A stretch of 64,000 bases of DNA from Neisseria subflava (GCF_024205705.1 NZ_CP073115.1:2046001-2110000); one strand, 5' to 3'. Counted from the first letter of the stretch, positions 26,862-36,086 are shown. Numbers and translations: made by a program. Notes: generated by a model not told the origin, from the sequence alone.

Positions 26862-28304
26862 TTAAATTTCGCTACCGCCGACGGTCAGCCCGGCATCAAT
26901 CCTCAGGGTCGGTTGTCCGACACCGACAGGAACGCTCTGCCCTTCTTTGCCGCAGACGCCGATGCCGCTGTCGAGTGCGGTGTCGTTACCTATCATGGAG
27001 ACGTGTTTCAACACCTCAGGACCGTTGCCGATAATAGTCGCGCCTTTGACAGGATATTGCAGTTTGCCGCCTTCCACCCACCACGCTTCGGATGCACTGA
27101 ACACGAACTTGCCGCTGGTAATGTCCACCTGTCCGCCGCCGAAGTTGACGGCGTAAATGCCCTTGTCGATGGACGCGATGATTTCTTCCGGCTCATAGCC
27201 GCCGTTTTCCATAAAGGTATTGGTCATGCGCGGCATAGGCGCAGAAGCGTAACTTTCGCGGCGGCCGTTGCCGGTCGATTGCGTACCCATCAGGCGGGCG
27301 TTGGTTTCGTCCTGCATATAGCCGACCAAAATCCCGTCTTCAATCAATACAGTGCGGCGAGTTTCGTTGCCTTCGTCGTCGATATTGAGCGAACCGCGTC
27401 TGTCGGCAATATCGCCTTGATCCACAACGGTAACGCCTTTGGCGGCCACGCGCTCGCCAATACGGCCGGAGAAAACGCTGGTTTCTTTGCGGTTGAAATC
27501 GCCTTCCAAACCATGTCCGACCGCTTCGTGCAGCAACACGCCCGGCCAGCCGTTGCCCAAAACGACGGTCATCTCGCCGGCAGGCGCAGGACGGGATTCG
27601 AGATTGGTCAGGGCTTGTTTGACGGCGGAATCGACAAACCGATGCACCAAGTTTTCATCGAAATACGCCAAATCATAACGCCCGCCACCGCCTGCGCTGC
27701 CCTGCTCGCGACGCTCGCCCTGCTTGGCAATGACGGTTACATTCATGCGCACCATGGGTCGGATGTCGGCAGCGTGTTTGCCGTCCAGACGGGCGATGTA
27801 CACCATGTCGTATTCGCAGGTCAAACCGGCCATCACTTGCACGATACGCGGATCGGCGGCTTTGGCCAGCGTTTCGACTTTGTTCAACAGCGCGACTTTA
27901 GCAGCGGAATCAAGGCTGGCAATAGGGTCAATCGCCATGTGGACAGGCTTGCCGTAGGCAGGTGTCGGCACTTTGACGCTGGCCTCGTTGCCAGCCGCAC
28001 CAATCACGCGAACTGCTTTGGCAGAGCGGTTGATTGAATCGATACACAGGCTGTCGGCGTAGGCAAAAGCAGTTTTATCGCCCGAAACGGCACGCACGCC
28101 CACGCCCTGATCGATTTGAAAGCTGCCCGATTTGACGATGCCCTCTTCCAAATGCCAGCTTTCATAGGCAGTGCGCTGACAATAGATGTCGGCATAATCG
28201 ACATGGTTGGCGCCAATAATGCTCAGGCTTTGGGCGAGCAAATCGGGGGAAAGATGGTTGGCTTCGAGCAAATCTCGCTGTACGGCGGCGTAGGTTTGTT
28301 GCAT
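26862..28304 (-). CDS. tldD: Metalloprotease TldD
   Basis: This 480-residue subunit of the TldD/TldE peptidase trims unfolded peptides and modified peptide antibiotics. The zinc motif HEAVGHGLEGD is near residue 250. Other blocks are GWPGVLLHEAVGHGLEGDFN in the catalytic core and NVSMIGND/GICGKEGQ-like sequence at the C-terminus. GTAT-rich leader and a DUS lie upstream. It is intact. tldE is not in this window. Confidence 0.94.
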   Translation of the reverse strand: MQQTYAAVQRDLLEANHLSPDLLAQSLSIIGANHVDYADIYCQRTAYESWHLEEGIVKSGSFQIDQGVGVRAVSGDKTAFAYADSLCIDSINRSAKAVRVIGAAGNEASVKVPTPAYGKPVHMAIDPIASLDSAAKVALLNKVETLAKAADPRIVQVMAGLTCEYDMVYIARLDGKHAADIRPMVRMNVTVIAKQGERREQGSAGGGGRYDLAYFDENLVHRFVDSAVKQALTNLESRPAPAGEMTVVLGNGWPGVLLHEAVGHGLEGDFNRKETSVFSGRIGERVAAKGVTVVDQGDIADRRGSLNIDDEGNETRRTVLIEDGILVGYMQDETNARLMGTQSTGNGRRESYASAPMPRMTNTFMENGGYEPEEIIASIDKGIYAVNFGGGQVDITSGKFVFSASEAWWVEGGKLQYPVKGATIIGNGPEVLKHVSMIGNDTALDSGIGVCGKEGQSVPVGVGQPTLRIDAGLTVGGSEI

Positions 28305-28360
28305 AATTTTTCAGACGGCCCGACAAGCAGGCAAAGTTAATTTGGCCTTGATTATACGGT

Positions 28361-29099
28361 ATTTTATATGGCTTTGGATATGTTGATTGCTTGGGTTTAT
28401 GAGTGATTGAAGCAAATCAAAAGGCCGTCTGAAAGATAGGGTTGAAATGCTTGCCTTACCCTAGTTCAACGTCAGCCGCGTAATTAAGATAACAAATCAT
28501 CGCATGACTGATGCAGCGGCAGACTGATCAAGATTCGAATAATAAATAGATTGGAATTAAAATGAAAAAATTACTTGTTGTATTGTTAGGACTGGCAAGT
28601 CTTAATGTTTATGCCAACGGCTGTGGCGGTGAATACCAACCGGCGACTGGAACTTGTCGTATTATCGACAGCTCAGGCAAACAAATTATATATAACGTTG
28701 GCAGACCACAATCTTCTAATAATGGTTATGCTCAGAACCAACCAAGGGTTGTTAATATCGATGTCCCTTCAAGATACGGTGCATGGGCATTAAATTCTAA
28801 AACTGGTATTGCAGGCGGCGCACTTGAGATGGATTCACTTGAAGCTGCCAAAAGAGAAGCTATTAAAACCTGTGAACAAGGTGGACAAAACAAACCATGT
28901 AAAGTTTTAGTTTGGGTTCGAAATGGTTGTATCGCTGTTGCTCAAGGAAAGGATAGTAAATCATGGAGAAATTTTTTCGGAACAACTCCACCAGGCATGG
29001 CTGAAATAGAAGCATTAAGGAAATGTCAAGAACATGGACTCTCACAATGCAAAGTTGTTGTAAACGAAGCCTGCTCACTGCCTAAATTCTAATAGACAA
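28361..29099 (+). repeat. Tandem repeat unit 1 (UTR plus DUF4189 gene)
   Basis: This unit starts ATTTTATATGGCTTTGG and includes a DUS, a 200-bp leader and the gene at 28562. It recurs 748 bp downstream with only scattered changes. The leader is nearly identical between copies, so the duplication is fairly recent. Confidence 0.85.
28562..29092 (+). CDS. DUF4189-type secreted protein, copy 1
   Basis: This 176-residue protein has a signal peptide (MKKLLVVLLGLASLNVYA) and then NGCGGEYQPATGTC. The C-terminal half (RYGAWALNSKTGIAGGALEM, AKREAIKTCEQGG, CKVLVWVRNGCIAVA) matches the DUF4189 pattern with paired cysteines. The mature protein is probably periplasmic and disulphide-bonded. No function is known. 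GATTGGAATTAAA precedes the ATG. Confidence 0.8.
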   Translation: MKKLLVVLLGLASLNVYANGCGGEYQPATGTCRIIDSSGKQIIYNVGRPQSSNNGYAQNQPRVVNIDVPSRYGAWALNSKTGIAGGALEMDSLEAAKREAIKTCEQGGQNKPCKVLVWVRNGCIAVAQGKDSKSWRNFFGTTPPGMAEIEALRKCQEHGLSQCKVVVNEACSLPKF

Positions 29100-29108
29100 A
29101 GTGCCATT

Positions 29109-29838
29109 ATTTTATATGGCTTTGGATATGTTGATTGCTTGGGTTTATGAGTGATTGAAGCAAATCAAAAGGCCGTCTGAAAGATAGGGTTGAAATGCTT
29201 GCCTTACCCTAGTTCAACGTCAGCCGCGTAATTAAGATAACAAATCATCGCATGACTGATGCAGCGGCAGACTGATCAAGATTCAAATAATAAATAGATT
29301 GGAATTAAAATGAAAAAGTTACTTGTTGTATTGCTAGGACTGGCAAGTCTTAATGTTTATGCCAACGGCTGTGGCGGTGAATACCAACCGGCAACTGGAA
29401 CCTGTCGTATTATCGACAGCTCAGGCAGACAAATTATATATAACGTTGGCAGACCACAATCTTCTAATAATGGTTATGCTCAGAACCAACCAAGGGTTGT
29501 CAATATCGAGGTTCCTTCAAGATACGGGGCTTGGGCATCTAACCCTAAAACTGGTATATCAGGTGGGGCACTCGAGATGGATTCACTTGATGCTGCAAAA
29601 AGAGAAGCCATTAAAACTTGTGAACTAGGCGGGAAAAATAAGCCGTGTAAAATTTATGCTTGGGTCAGGAATGGCTGTCTTGCCGTTGCCCAAGATCAAA
29701 ATGGTACAATTTTTTTTGGATCAACTACCCCTGGTCTTGCTGAAGCGGAAGCCTTAGAAAAATGCCAAAAAAATAGAAAAGCACAATGTAGAATTATTGC
29801 CACCGAAGGCTGCTCTATGCCTAAATTCTAATAGACAA
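29109..29838 (+). repeat. Tandem repeat unit 2 (UTR plus DUF4189 gene)
   Basis: Second copy of the 748-bp unit, ending at GACAAA just before a DUS hairpin. The first 60 % of the gene is almost identical to copy 1. The last 40 % has drifted strongly. Confidence 0.85.
29310..29831 (+). CDS. DUF4189-type secreted protein, copy 2
   Basis: This 173-residue protein shares its first 110 residues with copy 1 almost exactly, including the signal peptide. It diverges after about residue 115 (IYAWVRNGCLAVAQDQNGTI and GSTTPGLAEAEALEKC), keeping the cysteines and ending GCSMPKF. The pattern of a conserved front and variable back suggests selection or gene conversion on the 3' part. Function is unknown. 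Confidence 0.8.
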   Translation: MKKLLVVLLGLASLNVYANGCGGEYQPATGTCRIIDSSGRQIIYNVGRPQSSNNGYAQNQPRVVNIEVPSRYGAWASNPKTGISGGALEMDSLDAAKREAIKTCELGGKNKPCKIYAWVRNGCLAVAQDQNGTIFFGSTTPGLAEAEALEKCQKNRKAQCRIIATEGCSMPKF

Positions 29839-29869
29839 AAGGCCGTCTTTGTTCAGACGGCCTTTTCAA
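29838..29869 (+). terminator. Degenerate-DUS terminator after the DUF4189 tandem
   Basis: AAGGCCGTCT and AGACGGCCTTTT enclose TTGTTC. One arm has lost the AA end of the DUS, but the stem is intact. Confidence 0.8.
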
Positions 29870-29953
29870 TCATGGCAAAGCCAATACAGAAACTTAATTC
29901 CCATACAAAACAATCTATTACAGAAAAATCCCTTATTTTTTTTAGTTTTGCTA

Positions 29954-29981
29954 TTGATAATAGTTATTATTAGCGTATAAT
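29954..29981 (+). promoter_or_regulatory. Promoter of nrrF with an overlapping Fur-like operator
   Basis: TTGATA (29954-29959) and TATAAT (29976-29981) are 16 bp apart. The spacer GATAATAGTTATTATTAG resembles the neisserial Fur box (GATAAT repeats), consistent with the known Fur repression of nrrF. Confidence 0.75.
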
Positions 29982-29987
29982 CAAAAC

Positions 29988-30162
29988 CACTCGGAAGACG
30001 TCCTAATCCGAGCCATTAAACGACAGATTTTATCCCCCTCTTCCCCATTATCTCTTGACACTCGGAGTGCGCATATACGAAACATACCTGTTCCCCTTTA
30101 TATCAGATACTCAAAACCGAAAAACATGAAACCCACTGCCGATACAGTGGGTTTCGTGTTTT
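29988..30162 (+). ncRNA. nrrF: NrrF, Fur-repressed iron-responsive small RNA
   Basis: The promoter just upstream predicts a transcript from about 29988. It ends at a strong terminator: GAAACCCACTG and CAGTGGGTTTC (30128-30155) around a 6-nt loop, then GTGTTTT. The length of about 175 nt, the Fur-like operator, the absence of any reading frame and the position next to the SPOR-like protein and birA-coaX genes match the meningococcal nrrF locus. In that species NrrF pairs with the sdhDA message and, with Hfq, lowers succinate dehydrogenase under iron starvation. Recognition is from locus layout and elements, not from an alignment. Confidence 0.75.
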
Positions 30163-30206
30163 GCAGCGTTCGGTTTATCAGGCCGTCTGGAACCGAATAG
30201 GCCTGA

Positions 30207-31049
30207 TTATCGGCAGGTTTTCATGTTCAATTTGCCATAACGGCCGACAATGTTTCTGATGTCTTGGGCATCGCGCTCGTCGACCGCCATAAAGACCACG
30301 GTCATGCGCGCCACGCTCAAACCGGTATCGGGTACGCTTCTGTCTTCCTGCTCAACAATGCGCGCGCCGCCGAAACCTGCGCTGGACAAGCGTGAAATCA
30401 AAACTTGGGCGGAAGAGCGGCTGCGTGTTACGTCAATGCTGATTTCGCCGTTGTGAATACTGCCGCTAAAGCCTCGGCTGCCCAAGGCATCAAGCTGGGC
30501 GGAAGTGTCGCCGTCGGCAGGCAAGACCACGCGGAAGGTTTTGGAAGAAGTCTCGCCACCGGATGCGCCGTTGCGTTTTTCGATACTGCGGCTGGCCGCA
30601 TGAGGCCATTTGCCCAACAGGCCTTTGATGCGGTGGTAATCGTCTTCATCCATCACTACGGTGGCGCTGCTGGTACACAAGCGTTCCACGCCGGCCGCGT
30701 CCATCTCTTCTTCGGCGGCACGGCGCTCTTGCGCTTCTTTCTCGCGGCGCATTTTTTCTTTTTTCTCTTTCAACTGCTGCGCTTCTTGCTTTTTACGCAA
30801 GGCTTCTGCTTCTTCGGATTCAGGTTCTGCCATAATCAGGCCGTCTGATTCATCCGCCACCCAATCGGGTTGCGATGCCTGCTGAGGCTCAGCTTTGGGC
30901 GCGTCCAAAGAAGACGGGCGCAATAATTCGTGCGTACCGCCTTCCAAAGCAGATTCGGGCTTGGCGGTTTTATGTTGTGTCCGATAGGCAACCATGCTGC
31001 CAAAAACAATGATGTTGAGTGCGACCAAGACCGCAAACAGCCATTTCAT
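30207..31049 (-). CDS. SPOR-like membrane-anchored protein
   Basis: This 280-residue protein has one N-terminal helix (KWLFAVLVALNIIVFGSMVAY), a proline/acid-rich linker, a charged coiled-coil (about 80-118, EALRKKQEAQQLKEKKEKMR) and a C-terminal region (about 165-275) with repeats resembling SPOR peptidoglycan-binding folds. It may have a cell-envelope or division role; the fold call is tentative. birA-coaX lies 15 bp upstream on the same strand. Confidence 0.6.
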   Translation of the reverse strand: MKWLFAVLVALNIIVFGSMVAYRTQHKTAKPESALEGGTHELLRPSSLDAPKAEPQQASQPDWVADESDGLIMAEPESEEAEALRKKQEAQQLKEKKEKMRREKEAQERRAAEEEMDAAGVERLCTSSATVVMDEDDYHRIKGLLGKWPHAASRSIEKRNGASGGETSSKTFRVVLPADGDTSAQLDALGSRGFSGSIHNGEISIDVTRSRSSAQVLISRLSSAGFGGARIVEQEDRSVPDTGLSVARMTVVFMAVDERDAQDIRNIVGRYGKLNMKTCR

Positions 31050-31064
31050 GATGCGTTTTCCTTT

Positions 31065-32825
31065 TTATTGTCCGTTGCGATGGGCAATCCAATGCAAGAG
31101 TCCGTGAATCACGAGATTATCGACGATTTTCACTTGATTGTCATGAACGAATGACTCTGGCAGCGCCTGCACGACTCTGGCGGCGCCGCCGCCGGTGATA
31201 ATAATATCGACCGGTTTGCCCTCGCCCGTTTTGTCTTTCAGACGGCCATGCATCATCATCAACGCGCCGCAAACGGCATCCATCATGCCGCTGGCAATGG
31301 CGTTCGGCGTTGTGGTTGGGAACGGATATACCTTGCCGATGGGGCGGTTGAGGTTGGCGGTTTTGAGCGCCATCGCCTCTTTCATCAAGTGGAAACCAGG
31401 CATGATGGTGCCGCCGAGATAATGATTATCTTCCGTCAGTGCGTCGGTGGTTACGGCGGTGCCGCAGCTGACGACGACGCAAGCGTTTTGCGTAAAGCGG
31501 CGGCTGCCCAGCGCATTAAACCAACGGTCGGAGCCATGTTCTTCAGGGCGGCGGTAATGGTTGCGGATACCCAAAGCCTGCGGCATGGAAGACAACCATT
31601 CGACCGGACGGGTTAATTGTTCTTCTACCATTGCTTTTTTGACCGAACCGCACACGGCGCAACCGACAATCTTCACATCTTCATCGGCAAATCGCAGCCA
31701 TTCTTCGCCCAGCTGGGTCAAATCACGATACGGCGCGCGGCCGACTTCGGAAAATGTGCCGTTCTCTACCCACGCCCATTTCAACTGACTGTTGCCGCCG
31801 TCCAGCAGCAAAAAGCGTTCCGGCTTGGCGGCTGCAGGTTGTGCCGGGCGGTTATCCGGGCGCAAGCTGATCTCGCCACTGACAATCGTTTTCTCGCCCT
31901 TGTCCGTCAGCAAACGCAACGCGCCTTGTGCATCCACGCCTTTGACTACGCCCTCGTGGACAATGCGCCCTTCCTGAAGCAGCAATACCGGCCTGCCTGT
32001 GTCGCGGTTGGCGGCATCGTATTCGCCGATACATGACGCAAATCCGTTTTGCGCGTATTCGCTCAACAGCGCATCAAGTTGCGCCAATACTGCATTTAAT
32101 AAAGTTTTGACACTTACGCCCTGCTTAGAGGCCGTCTGAAACAAGGCCTGCACGGAAGTGGCGTTTTCAACTTCTTTCGGCAATACAAAATTGATGCCGA
32201 TGCCGATGACGGCGACGGTTTTATTCTCTACCCGCGCCGTTTCAATCAAAATACCGGCCAATTTATCGTTGGCCACGACCAAATCGTTCGGCCACTTGAT
32301 ATTTACGTCCAAACCGATATCGGCAAGCGCGCGTCGGCAGGCCAATGCCACCACCAACGCCAGCGAACCCAGCTCATACTGCGGCTTGTCAAACGCCCAG
32401 CCCAAGCTGAACATCAAACATTCGCCCTGTCGGTTGACCCAGCTTCGCCCTTGCCGTCCGCGGCCTTTGGTTTGAAAATGCGCCACACACAAGGCCTTAT
32501 GCGCCAAATCTGCCGACTGGCGCGCCAATGCCATGATTTCATCATTGCTGGACGAACATTCGTGTTTCAACTGCGCACGAAAACCCTGTTTTCCGGCCAT
32601 TTGTTGCAGAGATTCTTCGGCAAACACAGCCAAAGGGCGCACCAAGCGCCATTGCCCGTCATGCTGGCGCAGCAAACCACGGATATGGCCCGGCATCTGC
32701 TGCCAGAATCCGTTTAATTGTTGCGGCTTCATACCGACCACTCGCGCCAACTGAGAAACGTGTTGCGGCAGGCCGTCTGAAAGCGCAGCGAGCAAGGCCC
32801 AATGGCGGCTGTTCAAATCCGTCAT
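31065..32825 (-). CDS. birA/coaX: Bifunctional biotin ligase BirA / type III pantothenate kinase CoaX
   Basis: This 586-residue fusion begins with a winged-helix and the biotin-protein ligase domain (KGRGRQGRSWVN near 120, KWPNDLVVANDKLAGILIE near 180). The CoaX domain follows from about residue 340, starting FLLLDGGNSQLKWAWVENG, then GSDRWFNALGSRRF and VVSCGTAVTTDALTED. BirA biotinylates the acetyl-CoA carboxylase carrier, and CoaX makes phosphopantothenate for coenzyme A. Fusion of the two is a known neisserial feature. It overlaps hldC by 4 bp. Confidence 0.94.
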   Translation of the reverse strand: MTDLNSRHWALLAALSDGLPQHVSQLARVVGMKPQQLNGFWQQMPGHIRGLLRQHDGQWRLVRPLAVFAEESLQQMAGKQGFRAQLKHECSSSNDEIMALARQSADLAHKALCVAHFQTKGRGRQGRSWVNRQGECLMFSLGWAFDKPQYELGSLALVVALACRRALADIGLDVNIKWPNDLVVANDKLAGILIETARVENKTVAVIGIGINFVLPKEVENATSVQALFQTASKQGVSVKTLLNAVLAQLDALLSEYAQNGFASCIGEYDAANRDTGRPVLLLQEGRIVHEGVVKGVDAQGALRLLTDKGEKTIVSGEISLRPDNRPAQPAAAKPERFLLLDGGNSQLKWAWVENGTFSEVGRAPYRDLTQLGEEWLRFADEDVKIVGCAVCGSVKKAMVEEQLTRPVEWLSSMPQALGIRNHYRRPEEHGSDRWFNALGSRRFTQNACVVVSCGTAVTTDALTEDNHYLGGTIMPGFHLMKEAMALKTANLNRPIGKVYPFPTTTPNAIASGMMDAVCGALMMMHGRLKDKTGEGKPVDIIITGGGAARVVQALPESFVHDNQVKIVDNLVIHGLLHWIAHRNGQ

Positions 32826-33325
32826 TCGCCTCCTCCGGCTTCGCGGATTTTCGCCAAAGTTTTGGTGGTCGAAGTCTGGTGTAAAAACGGAATCGAAAAT
32901 ACTTTGCCGCCACGCGCAAACGTTTCGGCCGCACCGACAATCTTATCCACAGGCCAATCGCCGCCTTTAATCAACACATCGGGTTTGACCATTTCAATCA
33001 ACGCGGCAGGCGTATCGTCATCAAACCAAGTGACCAAATCCACGCTCGCCAATGCAGCTGCCACTGCCGCGCGGTTTTCCAAAGGATTAATCGGACGGTC
33101 GTCCCCTTTGCCCTGACGGCGCACCGAAGCATCGGTATTCAACGCCAGCACCAAAGCCGCACCGGCCGATCGTGCCTGCGCCAGATACGTTACATGGCCC
33201 CTATGGAGAATATCGAAACAACCGTTAGTAAACACCAGCGGACGGGGCAATGCCGCCAAACGTTCCGCCAGCTTTTCAGGCGGACAGATTTTGGATTCAA
33301 ATTCTGGAGCTGACCATTCGGACAT
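32822..33325 (-). CDS. hldC: D-glycero-beta-D-manno-heptose 1-phosphate adenylyltransferase
   Basis: This 167-residue cytidylyltransferase-fold enzyme (also called RfaE domain 2) makes ADP-heptose for the lipooligosaccharide core. It contains VFTNGCFDILHRGHVTYLAQ with the HxGH-type motif, and KGGDWPVDKIVGAA and FLHQTSTTK. In E. coli this domain is fused to the kinase HldE; here it stands alone, as in Neisseria. gmhB of the same pathway is at 37993. Confidence 0.92.
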   Translation of the reverse strand: MSEWSAPEFESKICPPEKLAERLAALPRPLVFTNGCFDILHRGHVTYLAQARSAGAALVLALNTDASVRRQGKGDDRPINPLENRAAVAAALASVDLVTWFDDDTPAALIEMVKPDVLIKGGDWPVDKIVGAAETFARGGKVFSIPFLHQTSTTKTLAKIREAGGGE

Positions 33326-33556
33326 GATGCGGTTCCTTTGGGAATGAAACAGAAAATAATCGGGGTATTATAAAGGATAACGGCGAAACGCCATAAAAAG
33401 ATACCGAACGGTATAATATTCGGGCTTGACTGCGTATTCATTGACATTTGATAACACAGCAAATGCCATCTTTGCCAATGCCATGATGAAACGGTTTGAT
33501 AAATACTTTTTTGAAACCCAATTAAATCTGAAGTAAAATTCGGGTATAAACGGAAA

Positions 33557-33583
33557 AAAGCCTGCATATAATATGCAGGCTTT
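33557..33583 (-). terminator. Terminator of the tRNA operon
   Basis: AAAGCCTGCATAT and ATATGCAGGCTTT form a perfect 13-bp palindrome; on the minus strand it runs into TTTTTTCC. It lies just after tRNA-His. Confidence 0.85.
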
Positions 33584-33587
33584 CATC

Positions 33588-33664
33588 TGGGGTGGCTGAT
33601 GGGGCTCGAACCCACGACAACTGGAATCACAATCCAGGGCTCTACCAACTGAGCTACAGCCACC
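33588..33664 (-). tRNA. tRNA-His (GTG)
   Basis: On the minus strand the acceptor GTGGCT pairs with AGCCAC, with an extra 5' G as in all tRNA-His. The anticodon loop TTGTGAT gives GTG, the T-arm reads GGGTTCGAGCCC and CCA is encoded. It is last in a three-tRNA operon. Confidence 0.95.
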
Positions 33665-33672
33665 GTAAAAAT

Positions 33673-33749
33673 TGGCACGCCCGACAGGAATCGAACCTGT
33701 AACCCCCGACTTAGAAGGTCGGTGCTCTATCCGGTTGAGCTACGGGCGC
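33673..33749 (-). tRNA. tRNA-Arg (TCT)
   Basis: On the minus strand it begins GCGCCCGTAGCTCAAC, the anticodon loop CTTCTAA gives TCT, the T-arm is CAGGTTCGATTCCTG and the 3' CCA is encoded. It decodes AGA and AGG. Confidence 0.95.
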
Positions 33750-33776
33750 TCATGCCGATTCGTGCGAAGAATTTTG

Positions 33777-33854
33777 TGGTCGGGGCGGTGGGATTCGAAC
33801 TCACGACCCTCTGCTCCCAAAGCAGATGCGCTAACCGGGCTGCGCTACGCCCCG
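33777..33854 (-). tRNA. tRNA-Pro (TGG)
   Basis: On the minus strand it begins CGGGGCGTAGCGCAG, the anticodon loop TTTGGGA gives TGG, the T-arm is TGAGTTCGAATCCCA and CCA is encoded. It is first of the tRNA operon. Confidence 0.95.
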
Positions 33855-34054
33855 ACTGAAGACCTGAACTATACAGACCCTTTTCAGTCCGGTCAACACT
33901 TACTTTGCTTTATTTTTTCATTTTTTGGTTATCTTATTATTTTTAATCGTTATTTATTTTTATGTTTCGTAATTGAGGCACTCTTTTGTGTCAGGCCGTC
34001 TGAAAAATGCGATAATTTAAACGCAATATTTATCCCTATTGAGGAGGAAAAATC

Positions 34055-34906
34055 ATGGCTGCACAACTTATAGACGGAAAAAAAATCTCCCAGCAACGCA
34101 TCGAGGCGGTCGCGCAGGCGGTAAAAGCGCGTCAGGAAAAAGGTTTGCACACGCCTTGCTTGGCGGTGGTATTGGTTGGCGACGACCCTGCCAGCGCGGT
34201 TTATGTACGCAATAAAAAACTGGCCTGCCAAAAAAGCGGCATCGAATCGCGCTCTTACGAGCTGCCGTCTGAAACCACGCAAGACGATTTGCTGAAACTG
34301 ATGGACGAATTGAACGGCGACCCTGCCGTCGACGGTATTTTGGTGCAACTGCCGCTGCCGGCACACATTGACAGCCAAGCGGTTTTGGAGCGTATCGAGC
34401 CGCATAAAGATGTGGACGGCTTCCACCCTTACAATGTCGGCCGCCTGGTCGTCAAAATGCCGCTGATGCGCCCTTGCACACCCAAAGGCGTGATGACTTT
34501 GTTGGAAGCCTACGACATCGACCCGAAAGGCAAAAAAGCCGTCGTCGTCGGCGCGTCCAATATTGTCGGCCGCCCGCAGGCATTGGAATTGCTGCTGTCC
34601 CGCGCGACGGTAACCATTTGCCACAGTGCCACGCAAAACCTTGCCGATGAAGTTGCTGCCGCAGATATTTTGGTGGTCGGCGTAGGCATTCCGAATTTCG
34701 TTAAAGGCGAATGGGTCAAACCCGGCGCAGTCGTTATCGATGTGGGCATCAACCGCTTGGACGACGGCAGCCTGTGCGGCGACGTGGAGTTTGATGTTGC
34801 CAAAGAACGCGCATCCATGATTACGCCCGTTCCCGGCGGCGTCGGCCCGATGACGATTGCCACTTTGTTGGAAAACACGCTACACGCGGCCTCATTGCAC
34901 GATTAA
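34055..34906 (+). CDS. folD: Methylenetetrahydrofolate dehydrogenase/cyclohydrolase FolD
   Basis: This 283-residue bifunctional enzyme interconverts 5,10-methylene- and 10-formyl-tetrahydrofolate. It has LAVVLVGDDPASAVYVRNK with the downstream catalytic Lys, VDGILVQLPLP, the NADP-binding VVVGASNIVGRPQ and the C-terminal PVPGGVGPMTIATLLENT. GAGGAGGAAAAATC is a strong ribosome-binding site. It is intact. Confidence 0.97.
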   Translation: MAAQLIDGKKISQQRIEAVAQAVKARQEKGLHTPCLAVVLVGDDPASAVYVRNKKLACQKSGIESRSYELPSETTQDDLLKLMDELNGDPAVDGILVQLPLPAHIDSQAVLERIEPHKDVDGFHPYNVGRLVVKMPLMRPCTPKGVMTLLEAYDIDPKGKKAVVVGASNIVGRPQALELLLSRATVTICHSATQNLADEVAAADILVVGVGIPNFVKGEWVKPGAVVIDVGINRLDDGSLCGDVEFDVAKERASMITPVPGGVGPMTIATLLENTLHAASLHD

Positions 34907-34921
34907 TCGCTGTCATTAAGT

Positions 34922-34954
34922 TAGGCCGTCTGAACATGGTTTTTCAGACGGCCT
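34922..34954 (+). terminator. DUS terminator after folD
   Basis: AGGCCGTCTGAAC and TTTCAGACGGCCT pair around a short loop. Confidence 0.75.
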
Positions 34955-34990
34955 GACCTGTTTTTTTGCTTTTTACCTTATTGGCTTCAC

Positions 34991-36064
34991 ATGTCCTTAC
35001 TCTCTTCCCACACCGACAACCCGACTTTCCGCAACGCTTCCTATATCCTGATGGGCTTGGCCTTGCTGATTGTCTTGCACTACCATTTGCTGCCGCTGCT
35101 GCTGTCGGTTATCCTGACCTATATCTTTATTACGCGCACCAACGGCGTCATCCTCAAGCTCCGCCGCCGTGTTTTGCCGCGCAACACGCGGCTGCATAAA
35201 TCGCTCAACGCGCACAATATCAACCTGATTTCCACTACGCTGACGCTGGCCATCGTGTTCAGCATCATCACAATGATGTCTTTAGGCATTTACCACCTGA
35301 TACACGGCGGCCATGTCGGCTTTATGTTGGCGAAGCTGGCGGCAATTTTGGAAGACACCAAAAACAGCCAAGACCTGCCTGCGGCCATTCTCAATATGCT
35401 GCCCAACAATATGGCCGAAATCAAAGCCTCGGCGATCAAGCTGATTGAAGAATACCGCGCCGCGCTGACCCGCATCAGTAAAAACAGCATCACGTCCTTC
35501 GTGTACATCCTCATCGGCATCATCATCGGCGCCATGCTCAGTTTCCACCGCCTGGAAATGCGCAAAAACCGCCACAAAATGCCATTGTTTAAAGCCGAAT
35601 TGATGCGGCGCATCATCAATTTTGAAACCAGCTTTGAACGCGTGTTCCTCGCCCAAGTCAAAATCTCGCTGATCGACACCTTCCTGACCGGCCTATACCT
35701 TTACTTGGTTTTGCCGCTGTTCGGCGTTGAGCTGCCGTTTAAAATGACCGTCCTGATCGTCGCCTTTATCGTCGGACTGATTCCGGTGGCGGGCAACCTG
35801 ATTTCCAACACCATCATCATTATTTTGAGCCTCGGCGCATCGCTTTACGTCGCCCTCGCCTCGCTGGTTTTCCTCGTTGTCATCCACAAGCTCGAATATT
35901 TCCTCAACGCCAAAATCATCGGCTCGGAAATCGAATCCAGCGCATGGGAATTGCTGGTGGCGATGGTCGTCTTTGAACGCATTTTCGGCATCGGCGGCAT
36001 CATCGTCGCGCCGGTTTATTACGCCTATTTGAAAAACGAATTGAAACTGCGAAAATTGATTTGA
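34991..36064 (+). CDS. AI-2E family (PerM-type) permease
   Basis: This 357-residue membrane protein has hydrophobic segments near 20-53, 75-98, 160-182, 225-250, 253-285 and 305-345, the AI-2E/PerM arrangement, with VAFIVGLIPVAGNLISNTI as the family core loop. Members export small solutes or quorum molecules, or exchange cations; the substrate here is unknown. GTCCTT and a DUS terminator lie upstream. It is intact. Confidence 0.8.
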   Translation: MSLLSSHTDNPTFRNASYILMGLALLIVLHYHLLPLLLSVILTYIFITRTNGVILKLRRRVLPRNTRLHKSLNAHNINLISTTLTLAIVFSIITMMSLGIYHLIHGGHVGFMLAKLAAILEDTKNSQDLPAAILNMLPNNMAEIKASAIKLIEEYRAALTRISKNSITSFVYILIGIIIGAMLSFHRLEMRKNRHKMPLFKAELMRRIINFETSFERVFLAQVKISLIDTFLTGLYLYLVLPLFGVELPFKMTVLIVAFIVGLIPVAGNLISNTIIIILSLGASLYVALASLVFLVVIHKLEYFLNAKIIGSEIESSAWELLVAMVVFERIFGIGGIIVAPVYYAYLKNELKLRKLI

Positions 36065-36086
36065 TCAGTTGCATTTATACACATCA

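Noticed and set aside
26718..28037. A 439-codon plus-strand frame opposite tldD
   Set aside because: Mirror frame of the TldD gene with no ribosome-binding site and no recognisable fold.
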